This document shows, in pieces, positions 35,993 to 44,757 of a stretch of 64,000 bases of DNA. The DNA is from Metabacillus sp. FJAT-52054 (GTDB taxonomy: Bacteria; Bacillota; Bacilli; Bacillales; Bacillaceae), in assembly GCF_037201815.1 (NCBI RefSeq), contig NZ_CP147407.1, positions 2,240,723 to 2,304,722 on the forward strand. The letters run 5' to 3'. A program made the translations under genes and the position numbers. The notes beneath the pieces were generated by a model. It saw only the letters and a program-made list of their open reading frames with translations, was not told the origin of the DNA and made no database searches. The stretch's first letter is position 1. Each line of letters begins with the position of its first letter.

Positions 35993-36126
35993 AAAAGCCA
36001 TCCATGCTAAAGAGTTATTCAGACACAGATGCTGAAAAAGTAAAAAGAGCTAACTCTAATTCAGGCTTGTCTTATAAAGAAGTCCTGAATAAATTAGCAC
36101 GTGAAATGGAATATAAGAAGCATTAA
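35989..36126 (+). CDS. Small basic protein, 45 aa
   Basis: A short frame, MKKPSMLKSYSDTDAEKVKR at the start and KEVLNKLAREMEYKKH at the end, rich in Lys and Asn. Its ATG overlaps the preceding stop by four bases, so it is translationally coupled to the 50-aa gene. I know no family; the centre ANSNSGLSYKEV is the most distinctive part. The basic composition and likely forespore promoter suggest a minor spore-core protein. Confidence 0.65.
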   Translation: MKKPSMLKSYSDTDAEKVKRANSNSGLSYKEVLNKLAREMEYKKH

Positions 36127-36135
36127 TCATTAGTT

Positions 36136-36167
36136 CCGGCTTTCCAAAATTCAGCTGGGAAAGCCGG
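36136..36167 (+). terminator. Hairpin between the 45-aa gene and yppG
   Basis: CCGGCTTTCC / GGAAAGCCGG stem, 12-base loop, poor T tract; between convergent genes. Confidence 0.55.
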
Positions 36168-36178
36168 ATTGCCATTTC

Positions 36179-36634
36179 CTATTTGAAAAAACCTGTCACT
36201 CCCTTGAATAAGGAACTCATCTGGTTAACGGCACTCATCATTTGCCCGGCAGTATCCATCATTTTATTGTAATCATATTGTCCATTCGATTTTTTGAATT
36301 GAGACATAACGTTTTGCATACCTGAGGCCTGCGGCTGCTTTGGAAAGGGTCCTTGCTTCGGATATGGATAAGGGTATGGAGATTGAGGCTGAAAGGCTGT
36401 ATTCGGAGTGTATTGGGCAAGATTCTGCATATACGGAAGCCCGGGCTGGACTGGCTGGTATTGATATAGCTGCTGCTGATAACAAGGATTTGCCTGCTGA
36501 TAGGCTTCGTATGGATATGCATGCTGCTGATAGACCGGCATCTGGCTTCCCCAGGATGCTTCTCTGCTTGAGCGTCTCCTTCTGATTCTTGGATTCGGCG
36601 CTTCACTGCCTTCTGTATCATATGGATAAAACAT
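36179..36634 (-). CDS. yppG: YppG-like spore coat protein
   Basis: A 151-aa protein with a Pro-, Gln- and Tyr-rich low-complexity N-terminal 100 residues ([17 protein letters not shown]) and a conserved C-terminal part ([20 protein letters not shown], then [10 protein letters not shown]). That C-terminus is typical of YppG, a coat protein of the B. subtilis spore. GGAGGGAAG precedes the ATG. It is in the YppC-YppG cluster, as in B. subtilis. Confidence 0.88.
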   Translation of the reverse strand: MFYPYDTEGSEAPNPRIRRRRSSREASWGSQMPVYQQHAYPYEAYQQANPCYQQQLYQYQPVQPGLPYMQNLAQYTPNTAFQPQSPYPYPYPKQGPFPKQPQASGMQNVMSQFKKSNGQYDYNKMMDTAGQMMSAVNQMSSLFKGVTGFFK

Positions 36635-36752
36635 AAATGACTTCCCTCCTAGTCTTGTTCCCGCATGTCAATTCAATTGATGAAAGACGGACGGATTGGG
36701 CTAATAACCAGTTTATTCAAATTCATCGTAAAGGTTCTTGGGAAGATCATTA

Positions 36753-36783
36753 CTCATAACACAGAAGGGAAATCCGCATACTA
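36753..36783 (+). promoter_or_regulatory. Putative sigma-G promoter of the 52-aa gene
   Basis: CTCATA, 18 bases, CATACTA (perfect forespore -10), with the ribosome site about 10 bases further on. Confidence 0.45.
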
Positions 36784-36803
36784 CTCAGGAAGGAGGAGAT
36801 GAA

Positions 36804-36962
36804 ATGGGCAGAGGACAGCATTTTAACCATAAGCAAAAAGGACATGAAACCGAACAGCCGGAATACGGACAAAACGTTCCCCCGAAACAGGATGAGAGCA
36901 AAGGATACGCCATAGAGCCAGTAGCCAGTGAAGGCGACCGTCCAGTTGAGATAAAAGAGTGA
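36804..36962 (+). CDS. Small forespore-type protein, 52 aa
   Basis: MGRGQHFNHKQKGHETEQPE at the start, then EYGQNVPPKQDES and a PVEIKE end; hydrophilic, no membrane segment. AAGGAGG precedes the ATG at 36804. The upstream CATACTA suggests forespore expression and a strong terminator follows at 37023. I do not recognise a function; composition fits a minor spore-core protein. Confidence 0.65.
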   Translation: MGRGQHFNHKQKGHETEQPEYGQNVPPKQDESKGYAIEPVASEGDRPVEIKE

Positions 36963-37022
36963 AGTTCTAGTTTAAAGGTAAGTTGAGCGTTCTAAGAAGC
37001 CCAGCTTAGAATAATTTAGAGG

Positions 37023-37060
37023 CCCGGAAGTGCAGATTGAGCATTTCCGGGTTTTGTTTT
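37023..37060 (+). terminator. Terminator of the 52-aa gene
   Basis: CCCGGAAGTGC / GCATTTCCGGG stem with TTTTGTTTT after it. Confidence 0.88.
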
Positions 37061-37219
37061 CCTTTCCTGATTGTGAGCGGGTTTTAAATTTTGCCTAAAC
37101 GAGTCCATTTTCAAAACCCGAAAGCTGCTTTCTGGACAGCCCCTTCATGGACGCTGCTGTTTAGTCTGTACTCCCATACGACCCTGCACTCCCCTCATGC
37201 GTTTTTTGGACTGAAATGC

Positions 37220-37246
37220 AAAAAGCCGGCATCAGGCCAGCTTTTT
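37220..37246 (-). terminator. Terminator of yppE
   Basis: AAAAAGCCGGC / GGCCAGCTTTTT stem with a four-base loop, overlapping the end of yppE. Confidence 0.82.
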
Positions 37247-37607
37247 AAGGTTTGGATTTTTCAAGCCACTCAATGACGGAGTTGACGACATAATCAACGG
37301 ATTCCTTTGTGTTTTTATAACGGAGGGATTTTGCTTTCGGATCAAAGGATTGGAGAATTTGCTGCTGGATAATCTCTACAGTAGACTCCAGCTGAGATGG
37401 ATGGATGTGTTTAGGCCGATCGGTTTTATACCGTTCAGCAAGGAGATCCTTCCAATCGTTCGCAATATTAGATCCTTCCTCAAATACAGGCTTTATGTGT
37501 GCGTAAAAATCATAAGCTGTTTCACTTTCTTTTCCTGCTAAAAATCTTGCAAGGGATTCTTCATTTATTTGTTTTAGCTTATAGGATAATTCTAATTCGA
37601 TATTCAA
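37245..37607 (-). CDS. yppE: YppE-like DUF1798 protein
   Basis: A 120-aa soluble helical-bundle protein of the YppE family (123 aa in B. subtilis). Its pattern includes YDFYAHIKPVFEEGSNIAND, then RPKHIHPSQLEST, family landmarks. No enzymatic motif; the family has a structure but no known role. It lies behind yppD with only a short gap and so is in the same operon. Confidence 0.88.
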   Translation of the reverse strand: MNIELELSYKLKQINEESLARFLAGKESETAYDFYAHIKPVFEEGSNIANDWKDLLAERYKTDRPKHIHPSQLESTVEIIQQQILQSFDPKAKSLRYKNTKESVDYVVNSVIEWLEKSKP

Positions 37608-37644
37608 ACAGGTTCACCTCTTTAAATATCATAGCAGAACGTGA

Positions 37645-37899
37645 TTATGAATGAAACGATGTATTCAGAACAAAGGAGCCCTCTATCGGCCATTTCCTCT
37701 CAGCCGAAGCAAGACGTGCTGTATATTCGATATTATCCATTAAATCCGCCACGTTATTTGCTTTGGCAATCACAGCTTGCTCTTTGCTTAGACTCTCCGT
37801 CCGGATCGATGATCCCATCTTTTCTTCCAGCCTTGCCATATCCTCTTCAATGTCTTTAAGAAGATCCTCAATTTCTTTGCGGTCAATTAATTTCCCCAT
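37645..37899 (-). CDS. yppD: YppD-like small protein
   Basis: An 84-aa helical protein: MGKLIDRKEIEDLLKDIEED at the start, a predicted helical pair, then RKWPIEGSFVLNTSFHS. AAAGGAG precedes the ATG. Length and place (ahead of yppE) match B. subtilis YppD (82 aa), whose role is unknown. The name rests on position. Confidence 0.65.
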   Translation of the reverse strand: MGKLIDRKEIEDLLKDIEEDMARLEEKMGSSIRTESLSKEQAVIAKANNVADLMDNIEYTARLASAERKWPIEGSFVLNTSFHS

Positions 37900-38093
37900 G
37901 TCCGATCACTCCTTTCATGCTTATTAAAATTCGATCTTTTCCTGCGCCTCCCTTCCCAGCTGACAAAACTAGAAGCGTTTCGTCAAACAAAGAAGCAAGT
38001 TTCCTCCATTCACTTCTATTCGACATTCGTAATCGCGACAAAGAGAATGAAAATCACCCAAAGGTAAACAATACATGCTAGGAGGTGCAAACA

Positions 38094-38191
38094 TGACAAA
38101 AAACAAGCCGAATTTTGATCAGAAGAAAGAACAGGGTAAACGTGAAACCGGGGACAAAAAACTGGATGGACCGAACCGTCCATCTGTATAA
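38094..38191 (+). pseudogene. sspM: sspM-like spore protein gene with a one-base frameshift
   Basis: AGGAGGTG and the ATG at 38094 are in place, but the codons that give an SspM-like protein (KPNFDQKKEQGKRETGDKK, then LDGPNRPSV and stop) are in another frame. The shift is at the A run 38099-38103: five A are present, while six would join MTKN to KPNFDQ and give a 32-aa protein. The C-terminus resembles the LGGPNRPST end of B. subtilis SspM. TGAAAA, 15 bases, CAATACA upstream may be its sigma-G promoter. It is either a true inactivating deletion or a sequencing error in a homopolymer. Confidence 0.7.
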
Positions 38192-38199
38192 CCGCAGCA

Positions 38200-38227
38200 G
38201 ACAGGGATTACTTCCCTGTCTTTTTTT
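38200..38227 (+). terminator. Terminator of sspM, convergent with yppC
   Basis: ACAGGGA / TCCCTGT stem with a five-base loop and CTTTTTTT; it overlaps the stop of yppC. Confidence 0.88.
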
Positions 38228-39197
38228 GGACCTCCCAGAACTCCTTAAGCGATGAAATCAGCTTCATTTGATTCCGTTTTTTCCTGTGCCAATCCGTCAG
38301 TTCACTTCGCCCTCTGATAACCGGGGCAGAGTAATATTTGTTCAAATTTTGACCATGAAACCAATTTCGCTTTGAAGCGTCTATATGATGGGGTATAGCA
38401 GGGAATGCCATTCTTAAAATTGGCGTTTGCCGTATTCTTTTATCAGGGAAATACTTCTCATAATCAAACCTTGATCCTGTATGAGGAACACTGGAGGCAA
38501 ATAAGAGAAAGTCATCCTTCCATCTGCTTTGAAAAAGAAGCCATGCGAGCTTTTTGCCCAGTTCAATCCTAGAGGCTTTTCTTTTAAAGTTATAAACGGA
38601 ATAACCGAATAACTCCCCTTTTAACGTAGGAAAAAGAACGGTTGAAAAATGGAACACATCCTGAAAGCGGTATACGAATGATGTAAAGACTTCTCTTCTA
38701 AATACCGGATGGTGGATAACCGGGCGGTGGATCAGGTGCTGTTCATTGATAATAAGCGAGGTTAAAATTCTCTCTATATCCTGACTCTCCCAAAACATTT
38801 GCCATTCCCTGATCATAAACGGCGAAACAGAAAAAGCTTTCAGAAGAGGAAAAAGCGGGCAGTCCATTATTTTTGAGTATTCATAGATCAGAAGCTGAGG
38901 AAATGCATCAGAGAAGATCAGCCAATTTGCATCCTCATAGGTCAAAAAAAGCTCTCTTCTTAATCTTTCATCAAGGGCAGCCACATAACAGGATGAGTGC
39001 AAATCGGTCATATTATAGCCTGCGTTTCTTGATACCATGCTTGCCAGAAGGGACCATTGAATTTCAGGATTTCTTAAGTAGTAATGAAAATACGCATTCG
39101 TTCTGGAGATATTGTCGTAATTAGCGCGCTTGAGCCGCCTCTTAATCTCAGCCGTTAATAAACTTGCCTGATGCTGATCGATTTTTTCAAAATCCAT
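38208..39197 (-). CDS. yppC: YppC-like DUF2515 protein
   Basis: A 329-aa protein of the DUF2515 family (321 aa in B. subtilis). Patterns such as [20 protein letters not shown], then [19 protein letters not shown], and a C-terminal [14 protein letters not shown], are typical; there is no recognisable catalytic motif. ATG at 39197 has GGGGTG five bases upstream. It is divergent from recU and ponA. The role is unknown, though its conserved place suggests a tie to sporulation. Confidence 0.88.
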   Translation of the reverse strand: MDFEKIDQHQASLLTAEIKRRLKRANYDNISRTNAYFHYYLRNPEIQWSLLASMVSRNAGYNMTDLHSSCYVAALDERLRRELFLTYEDANWLIFSDAFPQLLIYEYSKIMDCPLFPLLKAFSVSPFMIREWQMFWESQDIERILTSLIINEQHLIHRPVIHHPVFRREVFTSFVYRFQDVFHFSTVLFPTLKGELFGYSVYNFKRKASRIELGKKLAWLLFQSRWKDDFLLFASSVPHTGSRFDYEKYFPDKRIRQTPILRMAFPAIPHHIDASKRNWFHGQNLNKYYSAPVIRGRSELTDWHRKKRNQMKLISSLKEFWEVQKKTGK

Positions 39198-39324
39198 GCC
39201 GTCACCCCGGTTCCTATCGTTCCCTTTTCCCAGCCTTGCAATCATGGGAAATATCTCATTTTTTTATGCGAGGGATCAATTTTCTGATATGATAGGATAT
39301 AGTCTTTGCCATGGGAGGGGAAAT

Positions 39325-39927
39325 ATGACTTATCGGTATCCTAACGGTAAAATATATTCACCGGTGGAAAAAGAGAAGGATCCTGCAAAAAAACGGAGCA
39401 ATCCACTTTATAGCAACAGGGGGATGACCCTTGAGGAAGATTTAAATGAAACAAACGAGTTTTATCTGCATAGGGGAATAGCCGTTGTCCACAAAAAGCC
39501 CACGCCTGTTCAGATTGTGAATGTGGATTACCCCCGCAGAAGCGCAGCTGTCATAAAGGAGGCTTATTTTAAACAATCCTCTACTACGGATTACAATGGG
39601 ATCTACAAAGGACGATACCTGGATTTTGAAGCGAAAGAGACGAAAAACCCGTCCTCCTTCCCGCTCCAGAATTTTCACGAGCATCAAATTACCCATATGA
39701 AGCAGGTTCTGGCACAAGACGGCATTTGCTTCGTGATTTTATCAGCCTTCGGGAAAATCTTTCTGCTTCCAGCCAGCCATTTAATCGGATTTTGGGAACG
39801 CAAAGAAAATGGCGGCCGCAAATCCATTACAAAAGCTGAGATTGAGGAACATGCCATCTTAATACCACTAGGCTTCAGCCCTAGAATTCATTACATTAAC
39901 GTTTTAGATGCTCTTTATTTTAATTAG
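39325..39927 (+). CDS. recU: Holliday junction resolvase RecU
   Basis: A 200-aa structure-specific endonuclease that resolves four-way junctions in recombination and chromosome segregation. The catalytic acids and lysine are in [23 protein letters not shown]; the stalk region is [18 protein letters not shown], and [16 protein letters not shown] is conserved. ATG at 39325 follows GGGAGGGG; codons farther upstream lie in the yppC overlap. It forms an operon with ponA, as in B. subtilis. Confidence 0.95.
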   Translation: MTYRYPNGKIYSPVEKEKDPAKKRSNPLYSNRGMTLEEDLNETNEFYLHRGIAVVHKKPTPVQIVNVDYPRRSAAVIKEAYFKQSSTTDYNGIYKGRYLDFEAKETKNPSSFPLQNFHEHQITHMKQVLAQDGICFVILSAFGKIFLLPASHLIGFWERKENGGRKSITKAEIEEHAILIPLGFSPRIHYINVLDALYFN

Positions 39928-39980
39928 TTTAGTACATGGTTAAAATACAATCATGTTTTGCAGCGAAAGGTAGAGATCAA

Positions 39981-42602
39981 ATGTCAGATAATTATCAAAG
40001 TCGTGAAGAACGAAGAAGGGCCTCAAAACCCGCCAAACAGCAAAAAAATCCTAAAAACCGTAAAAACGGGCCTTTGTGGAAAAAAATAGTCCTTGGATTA
40101 TTAGCAGCATGTGTTGTTTTAATGATCGCAGGAGGCGTTGCCTTCGGTGTAATTGTTGCAAAATCCCCTTCCTTGGACGAGAAAAAATTGAAATCCATTT
40201 ATACTTCTCAAGTATTTGATAAAAACAACAAAAAAATATTCGAAATCGGCGGAGAAGAAAAGCGGACATACGTCGCTTATAAAGATATTCCAAAGAATGT
40301 GGAAAACGCTTTTCTTGCAACGGAGGACGCCCGATTTTACGAGCATAGCGGGGTCGACTTTATCAGGCTCGGCGGAGCAGTTCTTGCCAACTTCAAAGAA
40401 GGCTTCGGAGCGGAAGGCGGAAGTACGATCAGCCAGCAGGTTATCAAAAATTACTTGCTTACAAACGAAAAATCCGTAGAGCGTAAAGTACAGGAAGTAT
40501 GGCTCGCATTCCAGCTTGAACGGAAATTCTCAAAGCAGGAAATCATGGAGTTATATTTAAACAAGCTTTATTACACCGGCAACACATATGGAATTGGCAA
40601 AGCAGCAGAAAACTTCTACGGTAAAGACGTAAAAGATTTAACATTAGCTGAATCAGCCATGCTTGCAGGGATGGTTAAGGCCCCAAATAACTACAATCCG
40701 CGTGTTGAACCGGAGCGTGCTGCAGAGCGGAGAAATACGGTCCTCTCCCTGATGGCAAAACACGGGTTTATCACTCAGGAAGAAGCAGATCAGGCAAAGA
40801 AAGCTGATGTAACAGCTGGTATTGCCGCTCCTAAGGAAGACAAAAATCCGTACAAAGCATTTGTTGATAAAATTACGGATGAAATTAAAGATAAAACCGA
40901 TGTTGAGGTAAGTTCATCCGGTTTAAAAATTTATACAAGCATTGATACAAAAGCACAGGAATATGTAAATGCCTTGATGCAGGGCGATGAAATCAATGTG
41001 CCCGAAAGCGAAAAATTTGAGACTGGATTGACGATGCTTGATACACAGACTGGGGAGATTCAGGCTTTAGGCGGCAAGGGCTCTCAAAGTGATTTTAATT
41101 ACGCAACGCAATCCCGCAGACAGCCGGGTTCGACCATTAAACCGGTTCTGGATTACGGTCCTGCCGTGGAGTATTTGAAATGGTCAACGTATAAGCAGCT
41201 CATTGATGAAAAGTATGAATATGAAAATGGACAGCCGTTTAAAAATTATAACGATCAATATCACGGTAAAGTATCCATTCGTGAAGCACTGAAAGAATCT
41301 TATAACGTTCCAGCATTAAAAGCGCTGCAAGAGGTTGGACTGGATAAAGCAAAGGAATTTGCAGTAGGTCTGGGTATGCCTGAAAAACAGAATTATACAG
41401 AAGCATATGCACTTGGCGGATTTGACCGAGGAGTATCCAGTTTACAAATGGCTGGTGCTTACAGTGCGTTCGGAAACAGCGGAATTTATATTGAACCGCA
41501 CGTTGTTCAATCCGTTGAATTTCAGGATGGAACCAAAATGGATTTAGCTCCGGAACCTAAAGCAGCAATGAGTGACGCAACAGCGTTTATCATTACAGAT
41601 ATGCTTCGTTCTGTCGTAAACAGCGGTACTGGAGAGGCTGCTGATGTACCGGGACTGGATATCGCAGGGAAAACTGGAACAACGAATGAAACGAAAGATT
41701 CATGGTTCGTAGGATATACCCCTTCTACTACTATTTCAGTCTGGACGGGGAAAAATGAAACGATGTCTGACACAGAAAAAGCTTTTGCTAAAAAAGTTTT
41801 TAAATCAGTCATGTCCGAAGTCGGTTCTGACGATGATTCGAAATTTAAAAAACCGGCTAGCGTGTCTGAAGTAGAGGTATTAAATAATGGATCAGAACCT
41901 GCAATAAAAGCAGGACCATATACACCAGAAAGCCAAAAAACAACGGAGTATTTTGTTAAAGGGACAGAGCCTTCAGAGAGCTCCTCTGAGTATCAGGAAC
42001 CTGAACCTGAGGAAGAGCCAGAACAGCCTCAAGGTGTCTCTAAACCAGAGGTTTCCGTTAATTTTGATCAGGCAGCCAATGCCATTTCCCTAACATGGGG
42101 ATATGATTCTGCGGAAAAAACAAATGTAACGTTTGAGGTGACTCAGTCACAGGACGGAGGCCCTTCACAGGTGATCACGAGCACGAAAGATTCGTCTTTT
42201 ACTGTTCCTAATCCGCAGCCTGGATCAACCTATCAGTTCCAGGTTACAGCGATTAGAGACAACGATAATACACGAAGCGAGCCTGGTGCGGCATCTGTGA
42301 CCATTCCGGCAGCGGAAGAACCGGCCCCTGATCAAGACGGCCAAACACCAGCTGAGCCCCCTGCGGATGGCGAACAGCCGCCAGGACAGGAACCGCCTCC
42401 TGGTCAGGAGCCTCCTCCAGGACAAGAACCGCCTCCGACAGAGCCGCCAACTGACGGCGGAAATGACGGAGGCACCGGCGGTCAGGATGGCCAGCAGCCC
42501 GGTCAGCCTGGCACCCCTCCTCCCGGACAGGGCGGCACCGGAGGCACCGGCGGAACCGGCGGCACTGGCGGAACCGGTGATGACGGCAACCCAAATAATT
42601 AA
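39981..42602 (+). CDS. ponA: Penicillin-binding protein 1A/1B (PonA)
   Basis: An 873-aa bifunctional peptidoglycan synthase. A cytoplasmic basic head is followed by one membrane span (IVLGLLAACVVLMIAGGVAF, residues ~30-55). The glycosyltransferase domain has EDARFYEHSGVD and GGSTISQQVIKNY; the transpeptidase domain has the nucleophile in QPGSTIKPVL, ESYNVPALKA, and AGKTGTTNETKDSW. A fibronectin type III-like domain (~690-780) and a Pro-rich, then Gly-Thr-rich, tail follow. AAAGG precedes ATG 39981. Follows recU directly; GpsB, its partner, is encoded at 29104. Confidence 0.96.
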   Translation: MSDNYQSREERRRASKPAKQQKNPKNRKNGPLWKKIVLGLLAACVVLMIAGGVAFGVIVAKSPSLDEKKLKSIYTSQVFDKNNKKIFEIGGEEKRTYVAYKDIPKNVENAFLATEDARFYEHSGVDFIRLGGAVLANFKEGFGAEGGSTISQQVIKNYLLTNEKSVERKVQEVWLAFQLERKFSKQEIMELYLNKLYYTGNTYGIGKAAENFYGKDVKDLTLAESAMLAGMVKAPNNYNPRVEPERAAERRNTVLSLMAKHGFITQEEADQAKKADVTAGIAAPKEDKNPYKAFVDKITDEIKDKTDVEVSSSGLKIYTSIDTKAQEYVNALMQGDEINVPESEKFETGLTMLDTQTGEIQALGGKGSQSDFNYATQSRRQPGSTIKPVLDYGPAVEYLKWSTYKQLIDEKYEYENGQPFKNYNDQYHGKVSIREALKESYNVPALKALQEVGLDKAKEFAVGLGMPEKQNYTEAYALGGFDRGVSSLQMAGAYSAFGNSGIYIEPHVVQSVEFQDGTKMDLAPEPKAAMSDATAFIITDMLRSVVNSGTGEAADVPGLDIAGKTGTTNETKDSWFVGYTPSTTISVWTGKNETMSDTEKAFAKKVFKSVMSEVGSDDDSKFKKPASVSEVEVLNNGSEPAIKAGPYTPESQKTTEYFVKGTEPSESSSEYQEPEPEEEPEQPQGVSKPEVSVNFDQAANAISLTWGYDSAEKTNVTFEVTQSQDGGPSQVITSTKDSSFTVPNPQPGSTYQFQVTAIRDNDNTRSEPGAASVTIPAAEEPAPDQDGQTPAEPPADGEQPPGQEPPPGQEPPPGQEPPPTEPPTDGGNDGGTGGQDGQQPGQPGTPPPGQGGTGGTGGTGGTGGTGDDGNPNN

Positions 42603-42615
42603 ATAACAAAATACA

Positions 42616-42648
42616 GAAAAGCCGCTTGGTCATCCAAGCGGCTTTTCC
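42616..42648. terminator. Terminator between ponA and ypoC
   Basis: AAAAGCCGCTTGG / CCAAGCGGCTTTT perfect 13-bp stem with a four-base loop; serves both convergent genes. Confidence 0.9.
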
Positions 42649-43160
42649 TTATTAAATGTTGAAAGAAGCAGTTTCTTCTTGTGCATTTTTTCTAATTCTG
42701 CAAACATCTCTTTCAATTGAATAAATGAATGGAATTGAAGAGGATTTTCACGTATATATTGAAGTCTCTCTACTGAATTAACAGGTTTTATGCCCAAGTG
42801 AACGAGATCAGGCTTTAATGAGGAAACACTCTGGCCATTAATCCAGTGCAGACATGCTATAAAAGCACAATAGGAATATCCCATCAGAGCAGCATCTGCT
42901 CTTTTATTTTGCTGGAACCGCTCCTTCTGCTCCTCCCTTTTCCGCCCCCATTCAGCAAACAAGGAATCAATTGGTTCAGCATCCTGTTCCCACGGTTTCC
43001 ATGTGATGGGTTCTTTCAACTCATATAGGAGATCAAACGCAAGAGGAAATTCCCTAATTGTTTCAAGCGGAGACCGGGCTAAATCCATATAAACGTCCGG
43101 GCCATTCATATAAGGAGAAAGCAAAAAGCCTTGAGGTATTGGATAAAGCTTATTTGGCAT
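42630..43160 (-). CDS. ypoC: YpoC-like protein
   Basis: A 176-aa soluble protein with family patterns FDLLYELKEPITWKPWE, then RADAALMGYSYCAFIACLHW, as in B. subtilis YpoC (165 aa). No catalytic motif is seen. Its ATG overlaps the end of nth by 11 bases and it is third in the dnaD-nth-ypoC set, so it is co-transcribed with them. The role is unknown. Confidence 0.9.
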   Translation of the reverse strand: MPNKLYPIPQGFLLSPYMNGPDVYMDLARSPLETIREFPLAFDLLYELKEPITWKPWEQDAEPIDSLFAEWGRKREEQKERFQQNKRADAALMGYSYCAFIACLHWINGQSVSSLKPDLVHLGIKPVNSVERLQYIRENPLQFHSFIQLKEMFAELEKMHKKKLLLSTFNKEKPLG

Positions 43161-43815
43161 ATTGTATAAGCCCCTTTTTCAACCGTTTCCCGCCTTCTCT
43201 GCACATATGCAGCAATGGGCATTCCGCGCACTTAGGGGCCTGTGCTTTGCAGTGATAACGGCCGAAGAAAATCATCCGATGGTGTGTATCAGACCACTCT
43301 TCTGCCGGTATTTTTTTCATAAGCGTCTTTTCTACTTCCAGAACAGAGTCCTTCCAGCGGCAGAATCCAAGTCTTTTAGAAACCCTCTCCACATGCGTAT
43401 CAACCGCGATGGCAGGAACACCAAATGCAACAGATACAACGACATTAGCTGTTTTTCTGCCTACTCCAGGGAGCTTGATCAATTCATCTCTAACTTTGGG
43501 AACTTCTCCATTATACTGCTCGAGCAGAATTGAACATAAATTACGGATATTTTTGGCTTTATTCCGATACAATCCAATCGAACGGATATCTTCTTGAAGC
43601 TCTTCTAAGGACACAGCCAGATAGTCTTCAGGCGTTTTATATTTTTGAAAAAGGCTTTTGGTTACTTTATTTACGAGAACATCTGTACATTGTGCAGAAA
43701 GAGCAACAGCGATCACCAGTTCAAAAGGATTGGCGTGAACCAATTCACAATGAGCATCAGGAAACAGCTCCCCCATCGTATCAAGTGCTTCTCTCATTTG
43801 AATATTTGTAAGCAT
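43150..43815 (-). CDS. nth: Endonuclease III (DNA glycosylase/AP lyase)
   Basis: A 221-aa bifunctional glycosylase that removes oxidised pyrimidines and nicks abasic sites. The helix-hairpin-helix LPGVGRKTANVV carries the catalytic lysine, the catalytic aspartate is in IAVDTHVERV, and the [4Fe-4S] cluster is held by CKAQAPKCAECPLLHMC. ATG at 43815 has AGAGG nine bases upstream. It lies between dnaD and ypoC in the conserved dnaD-nth order. Confidence 0.96.
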   Translation of the reverse strand: MLTNIQMREALDTMGELFPDAHCELVHANPFELVIAVALSAQCTDVLVNKVTKSLFQKYKTPEDYLAVSLEELQEDIRSIGLYRNKAKNIRNLCSILLEQYNGEVPKVRDELIKLPGVGRKTANVVVSVAFGVPAIAVDTHVERVSKRLGFCRWKDSVLEVEKTLMKKIPAEEWSDTHHRMIFFGRYHCKAQAPKCAECPLLHMCREGGKRLKKGLIQYAK

Positions 43816-43853
43816 GGCAGAACCTCTTTTCAGCATGTCACATTGATTGTGCT

Positions 43854-44558
43854 TTAATTTTCAAGCCAGTTATAGAAAGGAACCTTCCGCTGATAAGGCT
43901 CGTCTGTCTGCTGTTCAGACTTTCTGCCTTTCCCCTGGCCCTGACGGAACTGTCTGGAATGGTCTTTAGCCTGTTGAATTGTTTTGATACCATTTCGCTT
44001 CCATTCAAACAGGATTCTGTCGATGTAACGGAAATTAAGCTTGCCTGAGATCACAGACTCCCTCAAGGCAGCTTTTATAATGTCATGATCATGGTGATCC
44101 TGGTCCATCCAAATACCGAGCGTTTCACACTCAAATGGTGATAGTGGCCGGCCGAATTCCTGTTCAAAAACGGAATAAAGACTTTCTTCCGTTTTTTCAG
44201 GCTCACATTGCTCAATTTTAGCTTCTGTAAGGAAACGGTACAGTTTATCCCAAAGCGGCTCAAGAGAGTACTTTTCAAATCGGACCGACTGAATGTCTTC
44301 GTCCTCTATTTTTAAAAATCCTCTTTGAATGAGGCTTCTTAGCATCATGGAGCAATCCGGAGATGAGGCAGACATTCTGGCAGCCAGTTCATCCGGTGTT
44401 GGAAAAAGCTTGCCTTGCTGGATAAACAGCTGTACCTGAAAGATGAGCATCATTTCAGGTTCTGAGAGCCCAAGCTTTGGATAATTTAAAAATAAAATGC
44501 CGGGAATCGATAAAGATCCCTCCATTTGAATGGATATGAACTGTTCTTTTTTCATCAT
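43854..44558 (-). CDS. dnaD: Replication initiation/restart protein DnaD
   Basis: A 234-aa protein with the N-terminal winged-helix DDBH1 domain (about 1-120; LSEPEMMLIFQVQLFIQQ) and the C-terminal DDBH2 domain (EQEFGRPLSPFECETLGIW, then FRYIDRILFEWKRNGIKT with the conserved YxxxIxxxW motif). It loads with DnaB at oriC and at restarted forks. AAAGGGGGG precedes the ATG. First of the dnaD-nth-ypoC operon, with a 200-base gap to asnS. Confidence 0.95.
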   Translation of the reverse strand: MMKKEQFISIQMEGSLSIPGILFLNYPKLGLSEPEMMLIFQVQLFIQQGKLFPTPDELAARMSASSPDCSMMLRSLIQRGFLKIEDEDIQSVRFEKYSLEPLWDKLYRFLTEAKIEQCEPEKTEESLYSVFEQEFGRPLSPFECETLGIWMDQDHHDHDIIKAALRESVISGKLNFRYIDRILFEWKRNGIKTIQQAKDHSRQFRQGQGKGRKSEQQTDEPYQRKVPFYNWLEN

Positions 44559-44714
44559 ATCCCCCCTTTTGATGATGATTAAAACAAACTGAGTACAGGG
44601 AACAGAATAAACAGGTATTCCATCACCTGTCCTTTTGTCTGTGCCTCAATAAAATTCCCGCTTTACCTTCTTTCTCAAGCGGCATTCTTAAACAAGGCAA
44701 TGGTAAAAATGGCT

Positions 44715-44747
44715 GAAAAAAGTCTCCAATACTGGAGACTCTTGTTT
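44715..44747 (-). terminator. Terminator of asnS
   Basis: AGTCTCCA / TGGAGACT stem with a four-base loop and six T on the minus strand. Confidence 0.8.
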
Positions 44748-44757
44748 ACAGCATCAA

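Noticed and set aside
37063..37219. A short plus-strand frame before yppE
   Set aside because: No ribosome site, ends inside the yppE terminator, no recognisable composition.
38094..38250. The plus-strand frame from ATG 38094 read without a frameshift
   Set aside because: It yields an unrelated sequence running through the sspM terminator into yppC; the alternative frame matches a known spore-protein C-terminus.
44559..44714. ACAGGT / ACCTGT hairpin (44611-44630) as a terminator
   Set aside because: Six-base stem and a weak T tract in the plus direction, where no gene ends; left as unexplained spacer.
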